A stretch of DNA of 64,000 nt from Herbidospora daliensis (lineage in GTDB: Bacteria > Actinomycetota > Actinomycetes > Streptosporangiales > Streptosporangiaceae), in the NCBI RefSeq assembly GCF_001570585.1, contig NZ_BBXF01000002.1, positions 1,763,765-1,827,764 of the forward strand, in the 5' to 3' direction. The notes beneath the pieces were generated by a model, which saw only the letters and a program-made list of their open reading frames with translations, was not told the DNA's origin and did no database searches. Positions 25,638 to 34,781 of the stretch are shown piece by piece. Position 1 is the stretch's first letter. Every line of letters starts with the position of its first letter. A program made the position numbers and the translations under genes.

Positions 25638-25910
25638 ATGAGTCAGAGCTTGCTCGGCGGCGACCCGGCGGAGATGCAGACCATGGCCGCCCAGTTCACC
25701 CAGCAGGCCGACCAGGTCCGCGCGACGATGGCCACCCTCGACCGCGAGGCCGCCAAGGTCGGCTCGGTCTGGACCGGCCCCGGAGCCGAACGGTTCCGCG
25801 ACGCCTGGCAGAACTACCGGGCCGCCTTCCAGCGCATGTCGGAGGAGCTCAACGAGGCGTCCCGGACCATCAACACCTACCGGGGCAACATCGAGTCCGC
25901 CACCCGCTGA
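25638..25910 (+). CDS. WXG100 (ESAT-6-like) protein
   Basis: 90 residues from ATG at 25638 with GAAGG eight bases upstream; an earlier start at 25617 would add seven residues without a ribosome site. Two amphipathic helices flank the SVWTGPGAERF turn (W-x-G). The end YRGNIESATR lacks a clear YxxxD/E export signal apart from YRGNIE, which fits. Such proteins are small helical-hairpin substrates or partners of type VII secretion. The facing gene is an EccC-like ATPase. Confidence 0.9.
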   Translation: MSQSLLGGDPAEMQTMAAQFTQQADQVRATMATLDREAAKVGSVWTGPGAERFRDAWQNYRAAFQRMSEELNEASRTINTYRGNIESATR

Positions 25911-25917
25911 ATCAGTG

Positions 25918-25948
25918 GGCGTGGTTCCCTCGCGCCGGGAACCACGCC
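25918..25948. terminator. Bidirectional hairpin between WXG100 and EccC-like genes
   Basis: GGCGTGGTTCCC pairs with GGGAACCACGCC in a 12-bp stem with a 7-base loop. It lies exactly between the convergent stops (25910 and 25958), followed by a pyrimidine-rich CTCTCGTC on the plus side. Confidence 0.75.
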
Positions 25949-25957
25949 TCTCGTCCG

Positions 25958-28900
25958 TCAGGGCAGGGCCGTCTGGATCGGGGTCGCCGTGCCCGAGACG
26001 ATCAGCAGGCCCCGGCCCGCCGGCCCGCCGCCTGTCGCGCCTCTGGGCAGGCGCACGTTGAACAGGTCGCCGTCGGCCGGGCTCTGGACCGACAGCAGCA
26101 GGCCCGTGCGGGCCTTGCGGGCCTCCGCCACGAAGCCCCGGTACGCCGTCGCGAGGTCGCCCGTGGTGCCCGCGATCACCAGTCCGTGGTCGCCGTCGCG
26201 CGCCTTGCGGAGGATCTCGTCGAGGGCGGTGCCGAGCGCCGAGTCGGGGGAGATGAGCTCGGCGTCGTCCACGATCACCACGTAGTTCTCCTGGCCCTCC
26301 AGGAGCTTCATCGGGTCGTGCGCCCCGGGCAGGCCGCCGAAGCCGCCGCCGGCCGCCGCCTGGTCGTCCTCCCGCACGCTGCGCGCGTTGCCGTCGAGCA
26401 CCGCCAGCACGCCCCGGAGCTCCCGCAGCGGGCTGCGGCGCGGCGCGATCACCAGCACCGGCACGTCGCGGTCGAGCAGCGACTGCGCCGCCGTCAGCAA
26501 CGTCGACGAACGGCCCGACCGCGACGGCCCGGCGATCACCGCCGCCGGGCCCTGGCCCAGCAGGTCGACGCCCATCGGGGCCAGCGCGTCGCCGCCCGCC
26601 CCCAGCAGGGCCCACAGGCGCGAGGGCGGCCGGAAGCCGGTGACGAGCCCCATGGCCTGGTCGGCGGTGATGCGGGCGGGCAGCGCGTCGACCCGCAGCG
26701 GGCGGTTGAGCGTCGCGGGGGCGGCGGCGCGGGCGAGCGACTGGAGGGCCGCGACCTGCGCCGGGCCCGAGGGGTCGTCGGCCAGCAGGGCGATCTGGCT
26801 CTCCACGATGCCGTGCTCGCTCATCGACAACGCCCGCCCGTTCGGCATCGCCGACGGCACGTTCTTGGCCGGCAGCCCGGCCAGGCCGTAGTCGGCCGGG
26901 TCGGACAGCCGCAGCACCAGCCGGTCGTCGAACACCGTCGAGATCTGGCCGATCAGGCCCGACCGGTCGGAGGTCACCACGGCCCGCAGGCCCACGGCCG
27001 GGCCCTCGCGGAGGATCTGCATCACCCCGTCGACCAGGCGGCCGTAGTCGTAGTTCTCGAAGGCCGCGACGAAGCCCTCCCACCGGTCGATCATCAGCAG
27101 CAGCCACGGCTCCTTCAGCCCGGCCGCGCGGGCCTCGGCCAGGGAGGCGAAACCGGCCTCGGCGAGCAGCTGCTGCCGCCGCGCGATCTCGGCCCGCAAC
27201 CGGGCCAGCAGCCGTTCGACCCGGTCGAGCTGGTCGCGGGTGACGACCGCGCCGCAGTGCGGCAGCGCCACCAGCGGCAACAACGCGCCCGAGCCGCAGT
27301 CGATCGCGTGCAGGTGCAGGTCGTCGGCGGTGACCTGGGCGGCCACCGATCCGGCGATGGTGCGCAGGGCGGTCGAGCGGCCGCTGCGGGCGGTGCCGGC
27401 GATCAGCAGGTGGCCGGGGCCCAGCGTCAGCGGGCGGCGGCGTTGCGCCCACGGCAGGTCGGTCAGGCCGAACGCGATCGTCTCGCCGTCGACCTCGGGC
27501 AGCGCGACCTGGTCGGCCAGCGGCGGCAACCACGGGCTCGGCTGCTTCGGCACCCCGCGCGACACCTCGATCACCCGGTCGACCAGGCGGGCCAGGTCGG
27601 TCGTCCCGGCCAGCTCCGACACCAGCGTGCTCGCCGGCGGACGCCCGAGGGCCTCCCAGGGCAGGTCGGTCACCCGTACCTGCCCGAGCGACCCGCCCCC
27701 GCCGGGCGCCCGCCCCCCGATGCGAGCGGCCTGGACGGCCACCGCCGGCCCCGCGCCCGACCGGACGTAACACCGTCCGGGGGTGGACTTGGGGATGTAC
27801 GCGGCCTCCGGCCCGTCGATGACGTCGGCCGACTCGCGGGCGTCGGTGACCCGAAGCGCGATCCGGAGCGACGTGTTGGCCTGGATGTCGGCGGTCACCA
27901 CACCGGCGGGGCGCTGGGTGGCGAGGATGAGGTGGATGCCCAGCGACCGGCCCCGGCGGGCGATGTCGACCAGGCCCTCGACGAACTCGGGCAGCTCCGC
28001 GACCAGCGCGGCGAACTCGTCGATGATCAGCACCAGCCGGGGCATCGGCTCCCGCACGCCGGTCGTCCTGACGGCGGCCCGGCCGAAGATGCCCGGCGCG
28101 GTCGCCTGCTGCACGCCGGTGGCGCCCATGATCCAGGTCGTGCCGCGGTCTTCGAGGTAGTCGTCGATGTCCTTGGCCCCCGCGTCGAGCAGCAGCCGTT
28201 CCCGGCGGCGGATCTCGGCGGCCAGCGACGCCAGGGCGCGCTGGGTGAGGTGGGCGTCGAGGTCGCTGACCATGCCGACCGTGTGGGGCAGCCGTACACA
28301 CTCCTTGAACGCCGCCCCGCCCTTGTAGTCGACCAGCACGAACGTCATCTCGTCGGGCCGGTTCACCGCCGCCAGCGAGCTGATCAGCGTCTGCAGCAGC
28401 TCCGACTTGCCGGCGCCGGTCGTACCGGCGATCAGGGCATGGGGGCCGTCACGCCGCAGGTCGACCGCGAAGGGCCCGTCGGGGCCCGCGCCCAGGACCG
28501 CCCGGGTCGAGCGGCCCGGGTTGTCGGGTACGTCGATCAGATCGAGCAGCCGCGCGGAGTCGGGCAGCGCGGCCGACGGGTCGTCGCGGCTCACGTCGCG
28601 CAGCGGCGCGAGCGAGCGGGCCAGCCGGTCGGCCCACGCGGGGGAGACCTGGTCGGGGCGGATCGCGCCGAGCGCGTCGAGGCCGCCGCCGCGCAGCCGG
28701 ATCGTGCCGTCGTCCTCGTCGCAGGCCACGACCGTCGCGCACTCCTCCGGGAGCAGCGACTGGGCGTCGTCGATCGCGATCGTGTAGACCCCGGCGGGCG
28801 GGCCCTGGCGCAGCACCTGCGGCATGCCGGGCAGCGCCCGCATCGCCTGCGCGCCGTCGAGCACCACCAGCACGTCGTAGGGGCGCTCGTCGTAGGTGCC

Positions 28901-30451
28901 GAACGACGGCTCGGTCTGCTTGGGGGCGCCCCGGCCCAGGTCGTTCCAGCTCGACGGGCCGCCGGTCAACCGGCCGGGCTTCAGCAGCGGGCCGCCCTCG
29001 TCGCCCTGGCGCTCGGTGATCAGGGCGGCCAGTTCGGCCACCCGCCGGGCGGCCGACTCCAGGTCGCCGCCGACCGAGGCCAGGCTGCCGGTCGCGTGCG
29101 TGACGCAGTGGGGCAACCAGCGCACCCAGCCCCACTGCGACGCGCCGTCGGGGCTGGCCGACAACACGACGATCGCCAGGTCGCGGGGGCTGTGCAGGGT
29201 GGCCGCCTGGGCCACCAGCCAGCGGGCGACCGCGAGCGCGGCCGGCCGGGGGCCGGTCACCCCGGCCACGCCGAGGCGGCGCATCGCCAGCGCCACCGGG
29301 ACGTCATGGGCCGCCGGCACCAGCTCGGGGGCGGGCGGCTCGAAGGTGATCTCGGCGGGCAGGTCGGCCAGGCCCACGCGCAGCCGCAGCGCGTCGGGGT
29401 CGTGGGTGCGCCGCTCCCACAACCGCCGCCGGGGGCCGGTCGCGGTCAGCAGCAGCTCGGCCGGGTCGGGGGCGGCCGCCCGCCGGGCCGCCTCGTCGGC
29501 CGCGCGGGCCTTCTCGACCGCGCGGTGGAACGCCTCCATGGCCGCCTTGTGGTCCTTGACCGCCTGGCGGTGCTGCTTGCGGCCGTGCCGCCGGTCACTG
29601 GCCCACTGGCCGATCATGATCATCGGGGTCATGAACGCGATCAGCAGGAAGTACCAGTTCTGGAACGCCCACGCCATGACCAGCCCGAACGCCGCCGGCA
29701 GGAACGCCGCCAGCAGTTGCAGCCGGGCCCCCTCGGCCCTGCGCGGCTCCTGCGGCACCTCGATCCGGGCCACCCGCTCGGGCGGCACCAGCCTCGGCGG
29801 CCGGTTGTACGCCAGCCCGCCGTCGGGCAGCGAGTCGAGGTGGGCGTCGGGCGGCTCGACGCGGCCGACCGTGAAGACCGAGTGGCCGATCGCCAGCACG
29901 GCGTCCTCGGGCCAGTCGACCGGCCCGGTCACCGGTTCGCCGGCCAGCCGCAGCGGCACCGTGCCGACCGGCTCGACCGTGATCGCGGCCGGCCCCAGCC
30001 GCACCACCGCCGCCTCGGGCGGGAGAAGAGGGTCGGCCACCGCCACGGCGCACGCCGGATCGCCGCCGATCACGTGTGCGCCAAGCCCCAGGCGGTGGAC
30101 CGACCCGGCTCCCGGGCCACCGGCGACCCGCAGCTCGGCCGTCCCGCCGGGCTCCTCGACCACGGTCGCGGCGGCCCCGGCGCGGTCGAGCGCCACCCGG
30201 TCGCCGTCGCGCAGCAGCCCGAAGACGCGCACGTCGGCGGGCAGCGGACGCCCGTCGAGCCACAACACGCCGTCGGGGGCCTGCTCCCGGTCGATGCCAT
30301 AGGGCGCCCGCGCCCGCGGGAGCCGGACGACGTTGCCCAGGTTGCGGGTGTCGAGGGCGGTGGCCAGGCCGGTGGCCGTGGTCGACTCGTCGCCGTCGAC
30401 GATCACGTCGCGGTGACCGGCGCCGCCGACGACGGTGAGGGTGATCCGCAT
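25958..30451 (-). CDS. EccC/EssC-like type VII secretion ATPase with FHA domain
   Basis: 1497 residues from ATG at 30451, eight bases after TTGGAG. N-terminal ubiquitin-like and FHA-like region (about 1-200, with VIGGDPACAVAVAD), two membrane helices (about 245-281: FLPAAFGLVMAWAF and YFLLIAFMTPMIMIG), then three FtsK/SpoIIIE ATPase domains. Domain 1 has an intact Walker A GTTGAGKSE (near 681) and Walker B LVLIIDEFAAL. Domains 2 (GTARSGRST, near 1024) and 3 (GPSRSGRSS, near 1310) carry Arg in place of the Walker Lys, as in other EccC proteins. It should drive export of the facing WXG100 protein. No EccB, EccD, EccE or mycosin gene is in the window, so this resembles a minimal T7SSb-like system. 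Confidence 0.9.
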   Translation of the reverse strand: MRITLTVVGGAGHRDVIVDGDESTTATGLATALDTRNLGNVVRLPRARAPYGIDREQAPDGVLWLDGRPLPADVRVFGLLRDGDRVALDRAGAAATVVEEPGGTAELRVAGGPGAGSVHRLGLGAHVIGGDPACAVAVADPLLPPEAAVVRLGPAAITVEPVGTVPLRLAGEPVTGPVDWPEDAVLAIGHSVFTVGRVEPPDAHLDSLPDGGLAYNRPPRLVPPERVARIEVPQEPRRAEGARLQLLAAFLPAAFGLVMAWAFQNWYFLLIAFMTPMIMIGQWASDRRHGRKQHRQAVKDHKAAMEAFHRAVEKARAADEAARRAAAPDPAELLLTATGPRRRLWERRTHDPDALRLRVGLADLPAEITFEPPAPELVPAAHDVPVALAMRRLGVAGVTGPRPAALAVARWLVAQAATLHSPRDLAIVVLSASPDGASQWGWVRWLPHCVTHATGSLASVGGDLESAARRVAELAALITERQGDEGGPLLKPGRLTGGPSSWNDLGRGAPKQTEPSFGTYDERPYDVLVVLDGAQAMRALPGMPQVLRQGPPAGVYTIAIDDAQSLLPEECATVVACDEDDGTIRLRGGGLDALGAIRPDQVSPAWADRLARSLAPLRDVSRDDPSAALPDSARLLDLIDVPDNPGRSTRAVLGAGPDGPFAVDLRRDGPHALIAGTTGAGKSELLQTLISSLAAVNRPDEMTFVLVDYKGGAAFKECVRLPHTVGMVSDLDAHLTQRALASLAAEIRRRERLLLDAGAKDIDDYLEDRGTTWIMGATGVQQATAPGIFGRAAVRTTGVREPMPRLVLIIDEFAALVAELPEFVEGLVDIARRGRSLGIHLILATQRPAGVVTADIQANTSLRIALRVTDARESADVIDGPEAAYIPKSTPGRCYVRSGAGPAVAVQAARIGGRAPGGGGSLGQVRVTDLPWEALGRPPASTLVSELAGTTDLARLVDRVIEVSRGVPKQPSPWLPPLADQVALPEVDGETIAFGLTDLPWAQRRRPLTLGPGHLLIAGTARSGRSTALRTIAGSVAAQVTADDLHLHAIDCGSGALLPLVALPHCGAVVTRDQLDRVERLLARLRAEIARRQQLLAEAGFASLAEARAAGLKEPWLLLMIDRWEGFVAAFENYDYGRLVDGVMQILREGPAVGLRAVVTSDRSGLIGQISTVFDDRLVLRLSDPADYGLAGLPAKNVPSAMPNGRALSMSEHGIVESQIALLADDPSGPAQVAALQSLARAAAPATLNRPLRVDALPARITADQAMGLVTGFRPPSRLWALLGAGGDALAPMGVDLLGQGPAAVIAGPSRSGRSSTLLTAAQSLLDRDVPVLVIAPRRSPLRELRGVLAVLDGNARSVREDDQAAAGGGFGGLPGAHDPMKLLEGQENYVVIVDDAELISPDSALGTALDEILRKARDGDHGLVIAGTTGDLATAYRGFVAEARKARTGLLLSVQSPADGDLFNVRLPRGATGGGPAGRGLLIVSGTATPIQTALP

Positions 30452-31001
30452 CGGCGGTACTCCAAGGGGATCGGTGGCGGGGTCACCGTACAGAGACGGC
30501 GCGTCACCACGGCGGTGTATGACCGAATCGGTTGGTCTGTGGACAAGGCCGCATCCCTGTGGGTAACCCTGTGGATAACTCACGGGCGTTCAGAAAGGCC
30601 GTACAACGGCAGCGGGCCTGCCAAGTGGGGCCTTTGCCGGGTTCTTCCGCGCCGGATCCACCACGTTCACCTGGCGTTTCTGTGGAAAACCGGTGGGTCC
30701 GTCCACAGGTGCCCGGGAGGCTCGGGCGACATATACCGAAATTCCATATTGGTTGTGGTTGCGCCCGGCTCCAGTGTTATACGAAAGAGGCTGGGGTAAT
30801 TGTGGCGTTTGTGACTCGTGAGACTTGTCGCCCTGTCTACCTGGGAAAACAGGAGATGATGCCGTTCTCTTTGACGGCGTGACCTATAACCGATAAGCAT
30901 GGCTCGCCATTTTTCGGAACTCCCGGGTTCGGTGATGTCCATAATGGCGTGATATTTCGTCGCGAATCCTAAATTGCTTTTGATCTGGGAGTTCCCTGCC
31001 C
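30452..31001. other. Long intergenic region upstream of EccC-like and Tad genes (550 bp)
   Basis: No gene is supported. The left part holds five DnaA-box-like 9-mers (30538-30707). The right part (about 30725-30990) is AT-rich and includes ATATACCGAAATTCC, TATAACCGATAAGC and GCGTGATATTTCG stretches that could carry promoters for the Tad operon starting at 31002. The EccC-like gene is transcribed leftward from the other edge. Confidence 0.6.
30538..30707. promoter_or_regulatory. Cluster of DnaA-box-like sequences
   Basis: Read as the TTNTCCACA consensus: TTGTCCACA (30538-30546, minus), TTACCCACA (30558-30566, minus), TTATCCACA (30570-30578, minus), TTTTCCACA (30681-30689, minus) and CCGTCCACA (30699-30707, plus). 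Two are exact matches to the Streptomyces or E. coli consensus. Three are packed within 41 bp. No dnaA, dnaN or AT-rich unwinding element adjoins, so it is not oriC; DnaA titration or DnaA-controlled transcription of the surface island is possible. Confidence 0.5.
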
Positions 31002-31703
31002 ATGAGGACCAGCGAGAAGCCCGTCCGGGACGCCCCCCGCCCCGTCAACGGCTCCCCCGTCGATCGGCCCACCCTCTCCGGACCGGCCTCGCGCAAGCTG
31101 CCGGTGCCACCACGGGAGCGCAAACCCGCGCTCGCGGCCGTCGCCGTGCTCCTCATCATCGGCGGCGCGCTCACCAGCACCCTCCTCGTCATGCGCAGCG
31201 GCGACCGCGTCTCGGCCGTCGGCGTCGCCGAGCAGATCGGCGCCGGGCAGCAGATCCCGGTCGCCGCGCTGCGCGAGGTGCAGATCGCCGACACCGGGAT
31301 CTCCTACGTCCCGTGGCGCCACCGCGACCAGGTCACCAAGACCTTCGCCGCCGTCACCCTGCTCCCGGGCACGCTGCTGACCGAGACGATGGTCACCACC
31401 GACAGCGAGGAGGTCGGGCCAAACCGGGCCCGCGTCGGGCTCTCCCTCAAGGCCGGGCAGTACCCCTCGGGGCTGACCGCCGGCGACGTCGTCCAGGTCA
31501 TCTACGTGCCGGGCAACGCGCGGGCCGGGGCCGTGCCGCAGAAGGTGCTGGTGCCCTCCGCCCGCGTGCACAGCGTGGGGTCGAAGGAGCGGGGCGCGTC
31601 CGGGCTGGTGACCGTGATCGTCGACGCCTCGCTCTCGCCGCAGGTCGCGGCGTTCGCCTCGACCGGGGAGATCGCCCTGGCGGTGCTCCCGGGGGCCAGG
31701 TAG
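31002..31703 (+). CDS. cpaB: SAF-domain protein, CpaB/FlgA-like pilus assembly factor
   Basis: 233 residues. A disordered Pro-rich start and one membrane helix (ALAAVAVLLIIGGALTSTLLVM) lead into an SAF domain: VGVAEQIGAGQQIPVAALREVQI, LLPGTLLTETMV, then GLSLKAGQYPSGLTAGDVVQVIYVP. CpaB-like proteins act outside the membrane in Tad/Flp pilus assembly. First gene of the Tad operon; three bases separate its stop from the tadZ start. Confidence 0.8.
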   Translation: MRTSEKPVRDAPRPVNGSPVDRPTLSGPASRKLPVPPRERKPALAAVAVLLIIGGALTSTLLVMRSGDRVSAVGVAEQIGAGQQIPVAALREVQIADTGISYVPWRHRDQVTKTFAAVTLLPGTLLTETMVTTDSEEVGPNRARVGLSLKAGQYPSGLTAGDVVQVIYVPGNARAGAVPQKVLVPSARVHSVGSKERGASGLVTVIVDASLSPQVAAFASTGEIALAVLPGAR

Positions 31704-31706
31704 CCG

Positions 31707-32447
31707 ATGGCGCTGATCGTGCTCGCCGCCGACAAGGGCGCGCCCGGGGTCACCACCGCGGCGACCGCCCTCGGGGCCGTGTGGCCGCGTCCGGTGCTGC
31801 TGGCCGAGTGCGACCCGTCCGGGGGAGACCTCGCCTACCGGCTGCCCGCCGCCGAGGGCGGGGTGCTCAACCCGGCCCGCGGGCTGCTCAGCCTCGGCGC
31901 GGTGGCCCGGCGGGGGCTCTATCCCGACCAGGTGTACGAACACACCCAGCGCCTCGTCGGCGGCCTCGACGTGCTGGCCGGGCTGACCAACGGCGAGCAG
32001 GCGGCCGGGCTGACCTGGCTCTGGGGCCCCCTGGGGCGCTCGTTCGCCGCGCTCGACCACGCCGACGTGCTGGCCGACTGCGGGCGGTTGGGCGTACAGC
32101 CCGCGATCAACGAGCTGGTCGACGAGGCCGACCAGGTCATCCTGTTCACCCGGGCCAGCCTCGACCACGTCGCCCACTTGCGCGAGCGCCTCACCCTGCT
32201 GAAACGCCGGGTGGGCGTGGTCGTGGTCGCCGACCCGCGCAACTACCGGCCCTCCCTCGACGAGGTGCGGCGCATCGTGTCGGGCTGGGACGTCTCCTTC
32301 GTCGGCGGCATCGCCTACGACCCCAAGGGCGCCGAGCTGCTGCGCGGCGAATGGGGCGGCCGGCTGGAGCGCAGCCCGCTCATCCGGACCGCCCGCGAAC
32401 TCGCCGGGCGGCTGGCCGGCCACCTCCAGAAGAAGGTGGCCCAGTGA
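31707..32447 (+). CDS. tadZ: TadZ/CpaE-like MinD-family ATPase
   Basis: 246 residues. Deviant Walker A motif KGAPGVTT at residues 10-17 (MALIVLAADKGAPGVTTAATALG), AECDPSGGDLAYRL as switch I, and ADCGRLG plus VILFTRASLDHVAHL further on. TadZ proteins mark the pilus assembly site at the membrane. The receiver domain of longer CpaE proteins is absent. The stop overlaps the GTG start of tadA. Confidence 0.85.
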   Translation: MALIVLAADKGAPGVTTAATALGAVWPRPVLLAECDPSGGDLAYRLPAAEGGVLNPARGLLSLGAVARRGLYPDQVYEHTQRLVGGLDVLAGLTNGEQAAGLTWLWGPLGRSFAALDHADVLADCGRLGVQPAINELVDEADQVILFTRASLDHVAHLRERLTLLKRRVGVVVVADPRNYRPSLDEVRRIVSGWDVSFVGGIAYDPKGAELLRGEWGGRLERSPLIRTARELAGRLAGHLQKKVAQ

Positions 32448-33748
32448 TCGACCACACGCTCGTCAAACGCTTCCGCCAGGAGGTCGGCGACCGGCTGGCT
32501 CACCAGCGGCGGCTCGACCAGGCCGGCGGCGTCCCGCCGATGAGCGGCGAGGACGAACGCCAGTTCGCCCGCGCTCTGATCGCCCAGGTCCTCGAGGAGT
32601 TCGCGCGCGGCGAGATCGGCGTCGGCCGCACCCCGCCCACGGTCGACGAGGAGGAGGCCCTCGCGGCCGGCATCCACGCCGCCCTGTTCGGCGTCGGCCG
32701 CCTCCAGCCGCTCCTCGACGACCCCGAGGTCGAGAACATCGACATCAACGGCTGCGACCGGGTCTTCGTCAGCTACGCCGACGGCCAGGAGCTCAGCCAC
32801 GAGCCGGTCGCCGAGTCCGACGAGGAGCTGATCGAGCTCATCCAGATCCTCGCGGCCTACTCGGGCCTGTCGTCGCGCCCCTTCGACACCGCCAACCCGC
32901 AGCTCGACCTGCGCCTGCCCGACGGGTCGCGGTTGTCGGCGGTCATGGACGTCGCCGTGCGGCCCGCGATCTCGATCAGGCGGGCGCGGCTCGGCAAGGT
33001 GTTCCTGACCGACCTGGTCGGCAACGGCACGCTCACGCCCGACCTGGCACGGTTCCTCGCGGCGGCCGTGCAGGCGCGCAAGAACATCATGATCGCCGGG
33101 TCGACCAACGCCGGGAAGACCACCCTGCTGCGGGCCATCGCCAACGAGATCCCCGTCCACGAACGCCTGATCACCGTCGAGCGCGCCCTCGAACTCGGCC
33201 TCGACCAGTTCTCCGAGCTGCACCCCAACGTGGTCGCCTTCGAGCAGCGGCTGCCCAACTCGGAGGGCCAGGGCGAGATCACCATGGCCGAGCTGGTGCG
33301 CCGCTCGCTGCGCATGAACCCCTCGCGGGTCATCGTCGGCGAGGTCCTCGGCGACGAGATCGTGACCATGCTCAACGCGATGACCCAGGGCAACGACGGC
33401 TCGTTGTCGACCATCCACGCGAACTCCTCGATGGAGGTCTTCAACCGCATCGCGACCTACGCCCTGCAGGCCGAGGAGCGGCTGCCGATCGAGGCGTCCC
33501 ACATGCTCATCGCCGGGGCGATCGACTTCGTCGTCTTCATCGAGAAGCGCAACGACTACCACCGGGGCGGCGCGCTGAAGCGCTTCGTGTCCTCCGTCCG
33601 CGAGGTCGCGGGCTGCGACGGCCGCGTGTTGTCGTCGGAGATCTTCACCGCTTCGGAGGCCGGGGTCGCCGTCGCGCACGCGCCGATCGCCTGCATCGAC
33701 GAACTGGTCCACCACGGCTACGTGCCGTCGGGCGGTGGCTGGTCATGA
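32444..33748 (+). CDS. tadA: TadA/CpaF secretion ATPase
   Basis: 434 residues from GTG at 32444. Motor of the Tad pilus and a VirB11/PilT-class ATPase. Walker A GSTNAGKTT (near residue 218), Asp box ITVERALELGLD, Walker B RVIVGEVLGDEIV and His box STIHANSS, preceded by the N-terminal domain with DDPEVENIDINGCDRVFV. Translationally coupled on both sides (GTGA with tadZ, ATGA with tadB). Confidence 0.95.
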   Translation: MIDHTLVKRFRQEVGDRLAHQRRLDQAGGVPPMSGEDERQFARALIAQVLEEFARGEIGVGRTPPTVDEEEALAAGIHAALFGVGRLQPLLDDPEVENIDINGCDRVFVSYADGQELSHEPVAESDEELIELIQILAAYSGLSSRPFDTANPQLDLRLPDGSRLSAVMDVAVRPAISIRRARLGKVFLTDLVGNGTLTPDLARFLAAAVQARKNIMIAGSTNAGKTTLLRAIANEIPVHERLITVERALELGLDQFSELHPNVVAFEQRLPNSEGQGEITMAELVRRSLRMNPSRVIVGEVLGDEIVTMLNAMTQGNDGSLSTIHANSSMEVFNRIATYALQAEERLPIEASHMLIAGAIDFVVFIEKRNDYHRGGALKRFVSSVREVAGCDGRVLSSEIFTASEAGVAVAHAPIACIDELVHHGYVPSGGGWS

Positions 33749-34626
33749 TCCCCTTCGACCCGCTCGTGATCCTGGCCGGCGCGGCCGCCGGCGGCGGCCT
33801 GTTCCTGCTCTTCCTGTCCCTGTACGGTCTGCGCCCGCGCCCCGCCTCGCCCGACACCGGCGCCGAACGGCTCCGGTGGTTCCAGTCGCTGACCACCCGG
33901 GGAGCCATCGCGGCCATCGCGGGCGGCCTGACGCTGGTGGTGACCGGCTGGCCGGTCGTGGCCGTCGGCGCCGTGCTCCTGGTCATCGCCTGGAAGGGCT
34001 TCACGGGCGGCGCGGCCGAGGAACGCGCCGCCATGAAGCGCCTGGAGGGCCTCGCGGCCTGGGCCGAGTCGCTGCGCGACACCATCGCCGGCGCGGCCGG
34101 CCTCGAACAGGCCATCCCGGCGTCGATCCGGGCCGCCGCCCCCATGCTCCAGCCCCACCTGCGCGCCCTGGTCGACCGCCTGCGCGCCCGCATGCCCCTC
34201 GGCGACGCCCTGCGCATGTTCGCCGACGAACTCGACGACCCGTCGGCCGACCTGGTCGTGGCCGCGCTCATCCTCAACTCCCGCCTGCGCGGCCCCGGCC
34301 TGCGCGACGTGCTCTCGGCCCTGGCCGTCTCGGCCCGCGAGGAACTCGACATGCGCCGCCGCGTGGAAGCCGAACGCCGCTCGACCCGGCGCAGCGTCCA
34401 GATCGTGGTCGGCACGGCCCTGGCCTTCGCGGCCTTCCTGGTCATCGCCAACCGCGACTACGTGGCCGAATACGACTCACTGCTCGGCCAAGCCGTGCTC
34501 GTGGTCGTCGCCGCGCTGTTCGGCGCGGGCTTCGCCTGGATGCGCCGCCTGGCCCGCTTCGACAAACCAGGCCGAATCCTGGCCCCCTACCGCCGCCCCG
34601 AACCAACAGAGGCGGTGACCACATGA
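33745..34626 (+). CDS. tadB: TadB-like inner-membrane platform protein
   Basis: 293 residues. Starts inside the tadA stop. Two N-terminal helices, a cytoplasmic four-helix T2SSF domain (LEGLAAWAESLRDTIAGAAGLEQAI..MPLGDALRMFADELDDPSADLVVAALIL) and two C-terminal helices (VGTALAFAAFLVIA, AVLVVVAALFGAGFAW). It forms the pilus platform with TadC. Confidence 0.88.
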   Translation: MIPFDPLVILAGAAAGGGLFLLFLSLYGLRPRPASPDTGAERLRWFQSLTTRGAIAAIAGGLTLVVTGWPVVAVGAVLLVIAWKGFTGGAAEERAAMKRLEGLAAWAESLRDTIAGAAGLEQAIPASIRAAAPMLQPHLRALVDRLRARMPLGDALRMFADELDDPSADLVVAALILNSRLRGPGLRDVLSALAVSAREELDMRRRVEAERRSTRRSVQIVVGTALAFAAFLVIANRDYVAEYDSLLGQAVLVVVAALFGAGFAWMRRLARFDKPGRILAPYRRPEPTEAVTT

Positions 34627-34781
34627 CCGGGTACCGGGCTGTGCCTGTTCCCGTTAGACCGATTCGGCATGACGTGGCCGGGCGGTCGTCCCGCCTAGGG
34701 CTGGGAGCGTCCTTCGAACAGGGGCCGGGCGTGGCTCTGCGGCATCAGGGCCGCGCCGTCCCTTTGGAGGTGATCGTGTGA
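34623..34781 (+). CDS. Possible 52-residue protein coupled between tadB and tadC
   Basis: The ATG at 34623 overlaps the tadB stop, and the TGA at 34781 overlaps the tadC GTG start, so the short frame is coupled at both ends. It encodes MTGYRAVPVPVRPIRHDVAG and ends RAVPLEVIV, without a membrane helix or known motif. The tadC ribosome site TTTGGAGG lies inside it. Double coupling argues for translation; composition and lack of homology recognition argue for chance. Confidence 0.3.
   Translation: MTGYRAVPVPVRPIRHDVAGRSSRLGLGASFEQGPGVALRHQGRAVPLEVIV

Noticed and set aside
30538-30707. Chromosomal origin of replication
   Set aside because: DnaA boxes are present, but there is no dnaA, dnaN, gyrase or recF gene and too few boxes for an actinomycete oriC.
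26186-30799. Very long plus-strand open frame opposite the EccC-like gene
   Set aside because: It is the GC-skewed antisense frame of a clear ATPase; its protein is Arg/Gly/Gln low-complexity with no domain.
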